A stretch of DNA of 21,877 nucleotides from CAZPKH01 sp964407165 (GCA_964407165.1 CAYOUJ010000042.1:1-21877), one strand, 5' to 3'. Shown: positions 1 to 6,769, counted from the first letter of the stretch. Numbers and translations: made by a program. Notes: generated from the sequence alone by a model not told the origin.

Positions 1-14
1 GAAGTGGTATTTTA

Positions 15-236
15 GCTCCGCAGGAGCGACATCCTTGTTAACCCCGTACGGAGCGAAGCGGAGTGCGGGGACAGTACTGCCAAGCATGCAGATAAGTCCC
101 GCAGGGACGACGTTCTTCGCGCCCGGGGGTGAAGAATTTCGCCCCGTGCGGGGCTCATGAGAGTTAAGGTTCTCCTTCGCCCCGCACTCCGCTGCGCTAC
201 GTCCGGGGTTAACAAGAATTGACGCCCCTGCGGGGC
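15..236. repeat. Composite inverted repeat with short palindromes (REP/BIME-like)
   Basis: This gene-free stretch downstream of upp holds two ~56-bp copies of one composite unit in opposite orientation, at 15-70 and 180-236. Each unit is a 13-bp palindrome of the form GNCCCGCAGGGNC (15-27; 224-236), a 7-8 base spacer, then a 34-base arm (37-70 and 180-213). The arms match as inverted repeats at 31 of 34 positions by eye. Two more palindromes of the same kind lie between them, at 96-108 (GTCCCGCAGGGAC) and 141-154 (GCCCCGTGCGGGGC). The arrangement resembles mosaic arrays of repetitive extragenic palindromes. I see no credible coding region here; short open frames across it are by-products of GC-rich repeats. 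Confidence 0.8.
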
Positions 237-273
237 GGAGGTTACCTCACGTTTGCGGCCAAGGCGGGGATGT

Positions 274-301
274 GCGGGGCGCGAGGGCGCCGCCCCGCTC
301 C
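274..301 (-). repeat. 28-bp GC palindromic element, intergenic copy after upp
   Basis: The copy begins one base past the upp stop codon (303-305 on the minus strand). It is identical over 28 bases to two copies inside sufS (1870-1897 and 1903-1930) and differs at two bases from one inside sufD (3379-3406). Read on the minus strand, GCGGGGC pairs with GCCCCGC across an 11-base loop, so it could act as a terminator-like or mRNA-protecting hairpin for upp. No T-tract follows. Confidence 0.85.
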
Positions 302-302
302 C

Positions 303-956
303 TTACTCTTTGCAGCCGAAGGCGAGGTCGCCGGCGTCACCCAGGCCGGGGACGATGTAGGAGTGGGCGTTGATGTGGGGGTCGATGGCGCCGACCCATA
401 TGGTGGTGCGGTCGAGGGGGAAGTGGGTGGCTATGTAGTCGACGGCCACCTGTGAGGCGATGACGGAGGCGACGTGGATGTGCCGCGGCATCCCCTTGGT
501 GATGAGGGCGCGGTAGCTTAGCTCCATCGAGGCGCCCGTGGCAAGCATGGGGTCGGCGATGATGAGGGTCTTGTCCTCGAGGCGGGGAGAGGCCAGGTAT
601 TCGATGAAGACGTCGAAGCTCTCTTTCTCTTTATACTTGCGGTAGGCCGACACGAAGGCGTTCTGCGCGGAGTCGAAGTAGTCGAGGAAGCCCTGGTGGA
701 AGGGTAGGCCGGCGCGGAAGATGGTGGCGAGCACCACCTGGTCGCTGAAGGTGTGGCACTCGCACCGTTCCAGCGGCGTCTGTATCTCTACGGCGTGATA
801 GTCAAGGCGTTTGCTTATCTCGTAGGCCATGATCTGGCCCATGCGCCGCAGGTTGGCGCGGAAGCGCAGCATGTCGGTCTGCACTGTGGTGTCGCGCAGC
901 TCCATCATAAACCGGCTGACGACTGACAGTTGCTCTGCAAAGTTTACTATTTCCAT
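303..956 (-). CDS. upp: Uracil phosphoribosyltransferase
   Basis: Cytoplasmic pyrimidine-salvage enzyme that joins uracil and PRPP to give UMP and pyrophosphate. The 217-residue protein is close to the ~208 residues usual in bacteria. Visible signatures are RAGLPF at 81-86, the PRPP-binding loop DPMLATGAS at 135-143, and the uracil-binding segment YIVPGLGDAGD at 200-210. The ATG at 956 is the first in-frame start, has no recognisable Shine-Dalgarno sequence, and sits directly after an AGTGATT-type repeat. It is the last gene of the co-directional suf run, 100 bases past sufS. A long stem in that gap (963-1062) makes read-through from suf uncertain. A 28-bp palindromic element lies one base beyond the stop codon. 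No frame damage is seen. Confidence 0.95.
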   Translation of the reverse strand: MEIVNFAEQLSVVSRFMMELRDTTVQTDMLRFRANLRRMGQIMAYEISKRLDYHAVEIQTPLERCECHTFSDQVVLATIFRAGLPFHQGFLDYFDSAQNAFVSAYRKYKEKESFDVFIEYLASPRLEDKTLIIADPMLATGASMELSYRALITKGMPRHIHVASVIASQVAVDYIATHFPLDRTTIWVGAIDPHINAHSYIVPGLGDAGDLAFGCKE

Positions 957-962
957 GATTTT

Positions 963-1062
963 CAGTGATTAGTTTTTAGTGATTAGTGATTGGCGGTCAG
1001 TTTTAATGAGAAGTGACAGTGATGCATTTAGCTAATCACTAATCACTAAACACTAATCACTG
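963..1062 (-). repeat. Inverted AGTGATT-repeat stem between sufS and upp
   Basis: Arms 963-992 and 1033-1062 match as inverted repeats at 28 of 30 positions, around a 40-base loop. Each arm is built from AGTGATTAGTGATT-type repeats. The stem starts inside the sufS stop (the TGA at 1057-1059 is part of an AGTGATT unit) and ends seven bases before the upp ATG. Possible roles are attenuation, RNA processing between cistrons, or simply a repeat-derived spacer. The sequence does not decide between these. Confidence 0.8.
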
Positions 1063-2325
1063 ACCAAGCATTGCGGCGACGCGGCGGAGGGCGGCGAGGA
1101 AGGCGTCGGCGTCGGCGCGGGTGTTGTAGACGGCGAATGAGGCGCGGACGGTGCCGGTGATGCCGAGGGCGTCCATCAGCGGCTGTGCGCAGTGGTGGCC
1201 GGTGCGGACGGCGACTCCGAGGCGGTCGAGCAGCAGCCCGATGTCGTAGTGGTGCTCGTGGCCGATCAAAAATGATATTATGGCCGCTTTGCCGGGGGCG
1301 GTACCGAAGATGCGCATGCCGGGGATCCCGAGCATGCGCGCGGTGGTATATTCCAAAAGCTCGTGCTCGTGCGCGGCAATCTCCTCGATGCCGACCTCGC
1401 GGATGAAGTCGATGGCGGTGGCAAAGGCGGCGATGTCGACGAAATCGGGGGTGCCTGCCTCGAACTTGAAGGGCAGCTCGGCGAACGTGGTTCCCTCGGT
1501 GAGCGACACGCGGGCTATCATCTCGCCGCCGCCCTGCCAGGGGGGCATCTTCTGCAGCAACTCTCGGCGCCCGTAGAGCACGCCGACGCCCTGCGGACCG
1601 TACATCTTGTGGGCGGAGAAGACGTAGAAGTCAGCGTCTAGTTCTCGCACGTCCACCCGCAGGTGTCCCACGGCCTGCGCGCCGTCGATTAGGCACACGG
1701 CGCCATGACGGTGGGCCTCGGCGATAATCTCACGGACAGGGTTGAGGGTGCCGAGGACGTTGGACACGTGCGTGCACGCCACCAGGCGTGTGCGGGGGGT
1801 GAGCATGGCGCGGAACGCCTCCATGTCCAACGACCCGTCGGCAGTGATTGGCACAGCCTTGATGACAATGCGGGGCGCGAGGGCGCCGCCCCGCTCCGGG
1901 ATGCGGGGCGCGAGGGCGCCGCCCCGCTCCAGCAGCTGCCAGGGGACGATGTCGGCGTGGTGCTCCATGACGGTGAGCAGCACCTCGTCGCCCTCGCCGA
2001 GGAACGTGCCGCCGTAGCTCGACGCGACGAGGTTGATGGCCTCGGTGGTGCCGCGGGTGAAGATCACCTCCTCCACCGACGCGGCGCCGATGAAGTCGCG
2101 CACTTTCTCGCGCGTGGCCTCCTGCAGGTCGGTGGCCTCTATCGAGAGCCGGTGGACTCCGCGGTGCACGTTGGCCTTGTGCCGCAGGTACATGTCGTCG
2201 ATGGCATCGACAACCGACCGTGGCACTTGCGTCGTCGCCGTGTTGTCGAGGTATATTAGGGGCTTGCCGTATACCTCCCGTCCCAACAGCGGAAACCGCT
2301 CCCGTATTTCATTTACATCAAACAT
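1057..2325 (-). CDS. sufS: Cysteine desulfurase SufS (with in-frame palindromic-repeat insert)
   Basis: PLP-dependent group II cysteine desulfurase that takes sulfur from cysteine as an enzyme persulfide and passes it to the SufBCD scaffold. The PLP lysine is K240 in FSAHKMYGPQG. The persulfide cysteine is C379 in RTGHHCAQP. Other family motifs are VHRGVH (53-58), RGTTEAINLV (91-100) and EHHADIVPWQ (121-130). The protein is 422 residues. From memory E. coli SufS is ~406, with its lysine and cysteine 14-15 positions earlier, so the excess lies before K240. It coincides with residues 133-154, two copies of an 11-residue unit (ERGGALAPRIP / ERGGALAPRIV) encoded by two identical 28-bp palindromic elements. 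The insert follows the PWQLL helix, where homologues have a short 'RxGA' turn. The gene ends the sufBCDS order. No sufE or sufU sulfur-acceptor gene is in the window. Confidence 0.95.
   Translation of the reverse strand: MFDVNEIRERFPLLGREVYGKPLIYLDNTATTQVPRSVVDAIDDMYLRHKANVHRGVHRLSIEATDLQEATREKVRDFIGAASVEEVIFTRGTTEAINLVASSYGGTFLGEGDEVLLTVMEHHADIVPWQLLERGGALAPRIPERGGALAPRIVIKAVPITADGSLDMEAFRAMLTPRTRLVACTHVSNVLGTLNPVREIIAEAHRHGAVCLIDGAQAVGHLRVDVRELDADFYVFSAHKMYGPQGVGVLYGRRELLQKMPPWQGGGEMIARVSLTEGTTFAELPFKFEAGTPDFVDIAAFATAIDFIREVGIEEIAAHEHELLEYTTARMLGIPGMRIFGTAPGKAAIISFLIGHEHHYDIGLLLDRLGVAVRTGHHCAQPLMDALGITGTVRASFAVYNTRADADAFLAALRRVAAMLGQ
1868..1933 (-). repeat. Two tandem in-frame copies of the 28-bp palindromic element in sufS
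   Basis: The cores 1870-1897 and 1903-1930 are identical to each other and to the intergenic copy 274-301. They sit in tandem with a 33-base period (exactly 11 codons). On the sufS strand they read ERGGALAPRI twice. The core has no stop codon in any of six frames. Each copy can fold as a GCGGGGC/GCCCCGC hairpin. Confidence 0.9.
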
Positions 2326-2331
2326 AATATT

Positions 2332-2423
2332 AGTGATTAGTGTTGAGTGATTAGTGATTAGCTTTTAGTGAGTGGTGTTAGTGAGGCATTTAATCAATCA
2401 CTAATCACTAATCGTTAATCACT
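2332..2423 (-). repeat. Imperfect inverted AGTGATT-repeat between sufD and sufS
   Basis: Arms of AGTGATTAGTG-type repeats lie at about 2332-2361 and, inverted, at about 2391-2423. The pairing is good in two blocks of 8 and ~15 bases and weaker between them. The sufD stop TGA (2419-2421) is itself part of an AGTGATT unit. The far arm ends about six bases before the sufS ATG. The layout matches the sufS-upp gap. Confidence 0.7.
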
Positions 2424-3771
2424 TGCCCGACAGGGCGCTGCAGTCGGCGCAGTCGCCGCCGCCGCAGAAGCGGCGCTCCACCAGGTGGCGCAGGCGGTCG
2501 CGCAGGCTCTCGAGGCGCACCGTGTCGATGACGTCGACCATGAACGCCTGCATCAGCATCGTCCGAGCCTCCTGAAGAGGTATGCCGCGCGTGCGCATGT
2601 AGAACAGCGCCTCCTCGTCGAGCTGCCCCGTGGTGGCGCCGTGGCTGCAGCGCACCTCGTCGTTGTATATCAGCAGCTGCGGCTTGGCGTGCATCAGCGC
2701 CCGCGGGCCGGCCACTATGTTGCGGTTGCTCTGGTAAGCCTCCGTGTACGGCGCCTCCGGCGTGACCTCAATCACACCCTCGAACGCGCCCACGGCCTCG
2801 TCGTCGAGCACATATTTATACAGCTGGTTGCTGTGGCAACGCGGCCGGTTGTGGCTCACGTAGGTGTTGTTGTCGACGTGCTGCCGCTCCGAGGCGATGG
2901 CCATGCCCGCTAACAGCGTCCGGCATCCCTCGCCGTCGAGCTGCACGTCAAGCTCGTTGCGCGTCAGCCCGCATGTCAGCGTCGTCGTGTTGGTCACCAG
3001 GTTGGAGTCCGCTCCCTGGCTTACGAACGTCATGGCGTGGCGCGACGTGGCGGCGTTGCTCTTCTCCACATCGTAGAGGTCGAAGCGGGCGCCGCGCTCT
3101 AAGATTACTTCCGTGACCTGGCTCCCGATGTACGGGCCCGCGCCTTGCGTGTGGTCGCACAGCAGCAGCTGCGCCTCGGCGTCCTCCTCGACGATGACCA
3201 GCAGTCGCCGGAACGCCGCAAGCGGGGTAGGGGAGGCGAAGATGCTCACCATCTGCAGCGGCTTGGCCATCTTCAGCCCGCGGGGTATGTACACCACCAC
3301 GGCGTCTTGCGCCATTAGCGTGTTCAGAGCCACCGGCGCGCTGTCGAGCGGCGCCACCGAGCCGTATGCCTCGGCGATGCGGGGCGCGGGGGCGCTGCCC
3401 CGCTCCAACAGACGGCTTAGTGAACTGAACGCCACTCCCTCGGGAAGGTTGTTCACGAGCGTGCGCGTGGGGTGGAACATGTCGTTGACCGTCACGCCGA
3501 GCAGCGTGCTCATGTTGGGTATGTCGCACCGGAATGCCGCGGCCACGTCAGCCTGGAAGTTAAGACGGTTGATGTTCACCCCTAAGTCCGGGGCCAACAT
3601 GGCCTCTATCGACGTCTTCTCGTAGCCCTCCGTGCGCTCCGTGGGCAGCGCGGCACCGTCGAGCGCCTCCCGCGCCAATGCATGCCAGCGCCGGAGCAGT
3701 CCCGGGGAGTGCCGGTCTATCGCGTTGCGGTTGGCGTCGTAAAGTTCTATGTATTGCGTCAGGCTACTCAT
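2419..3771 (-). CDS. sufD: Fe-S cluster assembly protein SufD (with in-frame palindromic-repeat insert)
   Basis: SufD pairs with SufB and SufC in the SufBC2D complex that builds Fe-S clusters. The C-terminal two-thirds is the beta-helix SufB/SufD core, with a conserved segment containing ALMHAKPQLL and CSHGATTGQLDEEA. H378 there is the likely counterpart of the functionally important E. coli SufD histidine. I start at the ATG at 3771 (450 residues); a TTG two codons upstream would also keep the frame. This start overlaps the sufC stop by eight bases (ATGAGTAG), implying translational coupling. Residues 123-133 (ERGSAPAPRIA) are encoded by a variant of the palindromic element also found in sufS. 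The tail has C436, C441 and C444 in CGGGDCADC; a cysteine-rich end seems common in Bacteroidetes SufD, but I am not certain. At 450 residues it is longer than E. coli SufD (~423). Confidence 0.93.
   Translation of the reverse strand: MSSLTQYIELYDANRNAIDRHSPGLLRRWHALAREALDGAALPTERTEGYEKTSIEAMLAPDLGVNINRLNFQADVAAAFRCDIPNMSTLLGVTVNDMFHPTRTLVNNLPEGVAFSSLSRLLERGSAPAPRIAEAYGSVAPLDSAPVALNTLMAQDAVVVYIPRGLKMAKPLQMVSIFASPTPLAAFRRLLVIVEEDAEAQLLLCDHTQGAGPYIGSQVTEVILERGARFDLYDVEKSNAATSRHAMTFVSQGADSNLVTNTTTLTCGLTRNELDVQLDGEGCRTLLAGMAIASERQHVDNNTYVSHNRPRCHSNQLYKYVLDDEAVGAFEGVIEVTPEAPYTEAYQSNRNIVAGPRALMHAKPQLLIYNDEVRCSHGATTGQLDEEALFYMRTRGIPLQEARTMLMQAFMVDVIDTVRLESLRDRLRHLVERRFCGGGDCADCSALSGK
3379..3406 (-). 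repeat. In-frame palindromic element copy in sufD
   Basis: This 28-base core matches the sufS and intergenic copies at 26 of 28 positions. On the sufD strand it reads ERGSAPAPRI, the same frame as in sufS. One of the two differences lies just outside the central GGCGCC. The outer GCGGGGC/GCCCCGC arms are intact. Confidence 0.85.
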
Positions 3772-4522
3772 TGTCAAGCTGCTTTTTGATGCCGTCGTAT
3801 CCCTCTTTCTCCAGGCGCAGCGCCAGCTCCGGGCCCCCCGTCATCACGATGCGCCCCTTGTAGAGTATGTGCACGAAGTCAGGCTTGATATAATCTAACA
3901 GCCGCTGGTAGTGCGTGATGACGATGGTGGCGTTCTCGGCCGACCGGAGCTTGTTGACGCCGCCGGCCACGATGCGCAGGGCGTCGATGTCAAGGCCCGA
4001 GTCTGTCTCGTCGAGTATCGCCAGCCGCGGCTCGAGCACGGCCATCTGGAAAATCTCGTTGCGCTTCTTCTCCCCGCCGCTGAAACCCTCGTTGACCGAC
4101 CGCGAGGCAAGCTTGTTGTCAAGCTTCACTATCTCGCGCTTCTGCCGCATCAGCCGCAGGAAGTCGGTCGCGCTCATGGGCGGCTCGTTGAAATACTTGC
4201 GCTTGGCGTTTAGCGCCGCGCGCATGAAGTTTACCATCGACACCCCCGGTATCTCCACGGGATATTGGAACGAGAGGAACAGCCCCTCGTGCGAGCGGTC
4301 CTCGGGCGACAGGCTCAGCAGGTCGACGCCGTGGAAGTCGACGGTGCCCTCCGTGACGGTATATGCGGGGTTGCCGGCGAGCACTTCGCTAAGGGTGCTC
4401 TTGCCCGAGCCGTTAGGGCCCATGATGGCGTGCACCTCGCCGGGGTTTATGCAAAGGTTGATACCTTTGAGTATTTCGCGGCCGGGGATGCCGGCGTGAA
4501 GGTTTTGTACGTCAAGAAGCAT
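3764..4522 (-). CDS. sufC: Fe-S assembly ATPase SufC
   Basis: Soluble ABC-type ATPase of the SufBCD scaffold. ATP-driven dimerisation of SufC is thought to open the SufB-SufD interface for cluster assembly. The 252 residues match the usual ~250. Visible motifs are Walker A GPNGSGKST (35-43), Q-loop Q86 in FLSFQYP, the signature FSGGEKKR (147-154), Walker B LAILDETDSGLD (167-178) and the H-loop H204 in ITHYQ. There are no membrane segments, so it is not a transporter subunit. The ATG at 4522 is the only good start. The gene follows sufB after a 106-base gap full of ATCGAT motifs and overlaps sufD by eight bases. Confidence 0.97.
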   Translation of the reverse strand: MLLDVQNLHAGIPGREILKGINLCINPGEVHAIMGPNGSGKSTLSEVLAGNPAYTVTEGTVDFHGVDLLSLSPEDRSHEGLFLSFQYPVEIPGVSMVNFMRAALNAKRKYFNEPPMSATDFLRLMRQKREIVKLDNKLASRSVNEGFSGGEKKRNEIFQMAVLEPRLAILDETDSGLDIDALRIVAGGVNKLRSAENATIVITHYQRLLDYIKPDFVHILYKGRIVMTGGPELALRLEKEGYDGIKKQLDNE

Positions 4523-4628
4523 TTTCTTGTTATTTTTTCGATGATCTATCGATTGTTATCGATGCCTATCGATTATCGATCGACTTTCGATAGTCTATCG
4601 ATTGATTGTCGAGTGTTATCGATTATTT
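4523..4628 (-). repeat. ATCGAT-rich spacer between sufB and sufC
   Basis: The palindrome ATCGAT occurs six times in 106 bases (4548, 4558, 4568, 4575, 4597 and 4618), most within the longer unit TATCGATT. Spacings of ten bases recur. It begins two bases past the sufB stop and reaches the sufC leader. Its strong self-complementarity permits many alternative hairpins rather than one clear stem. Confidence 0.75.
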
Positions 4629-6110
4629 TTAGCCGACGGAGCCCTCGAGGGTGAGCTGAAGCAGCTTCTGCGCCTCGACGGCAAACTCCATCGGCAGCTT
4701 GTTCATCACCTCCTTGGCATAGCCGTTGACTATCAGCCCCACGGCCTCCTCGGTGGGTATCCCGCGCTGGTTGCAGTAAAACAGCTGGTCCTCGGAGATT
4801 TTCGACGTGGTGGCCTCGTGCTCGACTATCGCCGTGGGGTTCATCACGTCGATGTAGGGGAACGTGTGCGCCCCGCACGTCGAGCTGAGCAGCAGCGAAT
4901 CACACTGCGTGTAGTTGCGGCAGCCCGATGCCTGCGGCGTCACCTTGACCAGGCCGCGGTAGGAGTTCTCCGAGTGGCCCGCAGAGATGCCCTTAGACAC
5001 TATCGTGCTGCGCGTGTTGCGGCCCACGTGTATCATCTTGGTGCCCGTGTCGGCCTGCTGGTAGTTCTTCGTTACGGCCACGGAGTAGAACTCGCCCACC
5101 GACCGGTCGCCCTTGAGCACGCATGACGGGTATTTCCATGTAATCGCCGAGCCGGTCTCCACCTGTGTCCACGACAGCTTCGAACTCTCGCCGCGGCACA
5201 GCCCGCGCTTGGTCACTAAGTTGTACACGCCGCCGCGCCCTTGCGCGTCGCCGGCGTACCAGTTTTGCACGGTCGAGTATTTCACCTCCGCGCGGTCCTC
5301 CACCACTATCTCCACGATGGCCGCGTGTAGCTGGTTCTCGTCGCGCATGGGCGCCGTGCACCCCTCGAGATAGCTCACGTAGGAGTCGTCGTCGGCCACT
5401 ATCAGCGTCCGCTCAAACTGGCCAGTACCGGCCGCGTTGATGCGGAAATAGGTGCTAAGCTCCATCGGACAGCGCACACCCTTGGGGATGTAAGCAAACG
5501 ATCCGTCGGAGAACACTGCCGAGTTGAGCGCCGCAAAGAAGTTGTCGCGGTAGCTCACCACCGAACCCAGATACTTGCGCACCAGGTCGGGATATTCCCG
5601 GACGGCCTGCGAGATGGGGCAGAAGATGATGCCCAGCTCGGCAAGTTTCTCGCGGTGCGTGGTCTTGACGCTCACCGAGTCCATCACGGCGTCTACGGCC
5701 ATCGTAGGCACGCCAGCAAGCTGCTTCTGCTCCTGCAGGGGTATGCCCAGGCGGTCGAACGTGCGCAGCAGCTCCGGGTCGACCTCGTCGAGGCTCTTCG
5801 GCCCCTCCTTCTTCACCGGCGCGGCGTAATAGCTGATGTCCTGGAAGTCTATCGGCGGAATGTCCAGATGGCTCCACCGCGGCATTTCCAAAGTCTGCCA
5901 GTAGCGGAACGCCTTCAACCGGAACTCCAACAGCCACTCCGGCTCGCCCTTCTCGCGCGAGATGTAGCGCACCACATCCTCGCTGAGCCCCTTGGGGATG
6001 ACGTGGGTGTCGATGTCGGAGGTGAAGCCGTATTTGTATTCCGAGCCCACGGCGTCGCCGATGATCTTGTCCTGGTCCTCCGGCTTCCGTGGCTTTTTCT
6101 CTTTGCTCAT
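4629..6110 (-). CDS. sufB: Fe-S cluster assembly scaffold protein SufB
   Basis: Core scaffold subunit on which the nascent Fe-S cluster forms; partner of SufC and SufD. The length (493) is nearly that of E. coli SufB (~495). Diagnostic stretches are SYLEGCTAP (246-254), a central block with VQNWYAGDAQG, and TCGAHTFPYI (411-420). C412 is the likely counterpart of the catalytic E. coli Cys405. EHEATTSKISEDQLFYC (430-446) is the near-invariant C-terminal signature. The lysine-rich N-terminus (MSKEKKPRKPED) is not a signal peptide, consistent with cytosolic action. The ATG at 6110 is immediately preceded by an ATCGAT repeat. It is the first suf gene. The lipoprotein gene ends only 54 bases upstream, so suf could be co-transcribed with it, and I see no convincing TAnnTTTG element in the gap. 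Confidence 0.97.
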   Translation of the reverse strand: MSKEKKPRKPEDQDKIIGDAVGSEYKYGFTSDIDTHVIPKGLSEDVVRYISREKGEPEWLLEFRLKAFRYWQTLEMPRWSHLDIPPIDFQDISYYAAPVKKEGPKSLDEVDPELLRTFDRLGIPLQEQKQLAGVPTMAVDAVMDSVSVKTTHREKLAELGIIFCPISQAVREYPDLVRKYLGSVVSYRDNFFAALNSAVFSDGSFAYIPKGVRCPMELSTYFRINAAGTGQFERTLIVADDDSYVSYLEGCTAPMRDENQLHAAIVEIVVEDRAEVKYSTVQNWYAGDAQGRGGVYNLVTKRGLCRGESSKLSWTQVETGSAITWKYPSCVLKGDRSVGEFYSVAVTKNYQQADTGTKMIHVGRNTRSTIVSKGISAGHSENSYRGLVKVTPQASGCRNYTQCDSLLLSSTCGAHTFPYIDVMNPTAIVEHEATTSKISEDQLFYCNQRGIPTEEAVGLIVNGYAKEVMNKLPMEFAVEAQKLLQLTLEGSVG

Positions 6111-6164
6111 TATTATCGATAATTATCGATGATTATCGATCGCCGACGATAATCATCGATTTTA
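6111..6164 (-). repeat. ATCGAT repeat spacer in the sufB leader
   Basis: Four ATCGAT palindromes lie in 54 bases (6115, 6125, 6135 and 6155). The first three are at an exact ten-base period and the fourth is two periods on. The inner part, GATAATCATCGAT opposite ATCGATGATTATC, is an inverted repeat able to form a hairpin right before the sufB ATG. The same motif family recurs between sufB and sufC. Confidence 0.7.
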
Positions 6165-6722
6165 TTAAAGTTTCGGGATTGTGTAGAGCGTTCGGCAGCC
6201 GGGGAGCCCCTCGCGGATAAGCTTGTTCACCGCCGCCGTGTCGCTGACGGCCACCGAGGTGGTGTACGGCAGCTCCACGATGTCGGCGACCCGCGCCTCA
6301 GGCATTATCGCCGCCATCAGCTCAGCCGGCGTCGGTGTCTGCTTCAGGGCTGCATACTCCGTGTAGGTGTAGCGGGTGAAGGCGCTGTTGGGGGTGATGC
6401 CGCGGCGGTCGAGCAGCCATCCGTCGGCCAGGTGCAGGGGAGTGCTCCATGTGCCCACGTCTGTCACGGCAGGGAAGCTTACAAGCGCCGTCCTCTCGCC
6501 GTTGAGCGTCACAGGCACCAGGTCGGCGCACGGCACCGTCGTCCGGTAGATGCGTCCCTTGGGCATGTAGTTGGCGCCGGGACGTGTCTCCCCGCCGACT
6601 ATCATGTTCTCAGGAGCCTCCACTGCCGGCTGCTGCTCCGTAGTCTCCGCAGGCGCGCTCTTCTGCGACGAGCACGCGCAGGCTGCCAATGCTGTCATGG
6701 CTATTATCGTTAATTTCTTCAT
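6165..6722 (-). CDS. Small predicted lipoprotein, function unknown
   Basis: I do not recognise a family. The 185-residue protein starts MKKLTIIAMTALAACACSS. This is a short charged N-terminus and hydrophobic stretch with a lipobox-like LAAC ending at C15 (a second cysteine is at 17), so it is probably a lipid-anchored envelope protein. A Ser/Ala/Glu/Pro-rich linker follows (~18-42), then a globular part of ~140 residues with no repeats or membrane segments. I chose the ATG at 6722. Another in-frame ATG at 6728 would add only two residues, and the frame continues far upstream only because it overlaps the protease gene in a GC-rich frame. It lies 47 bases downstream of a C10 protease and 54 bases upstream of sufB. 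Neither neighbour gives a firm clue to its job. Confidence 0.75.
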   Translation of the reverse strand: MKKLTIIAMTALAACACSSQKSAPAETTEQQPAVEAPENMIVGGETRPGANYMPKGRIYRTTVPCADLVPVTLNGERTALVSFPAVTDVGTWSTPLHLADGWLLDRRGITPNSAFTRYTYTEYAALKQTPTPAELMAAIMPEARVADIVELPYTTSVAVSDTAAVNKLIREGLPGCRTLYTIPKL

Positions 6723-6769
6723 ATACATATATTCAGTCAAATGTCTAACAATTATCCTCCCGTTTGGGT

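Noticed and set aside
12..455. Short open frames at the left end
   Set aside because: They are translations of palindromic repeats or lie antisense to upp, with no family features.
963..2423. CRISPR array in the AGTGATT gaps
   Set aside because: The units are 7-10 bases with no unique spacers of uniform length, and there are no cas genes.
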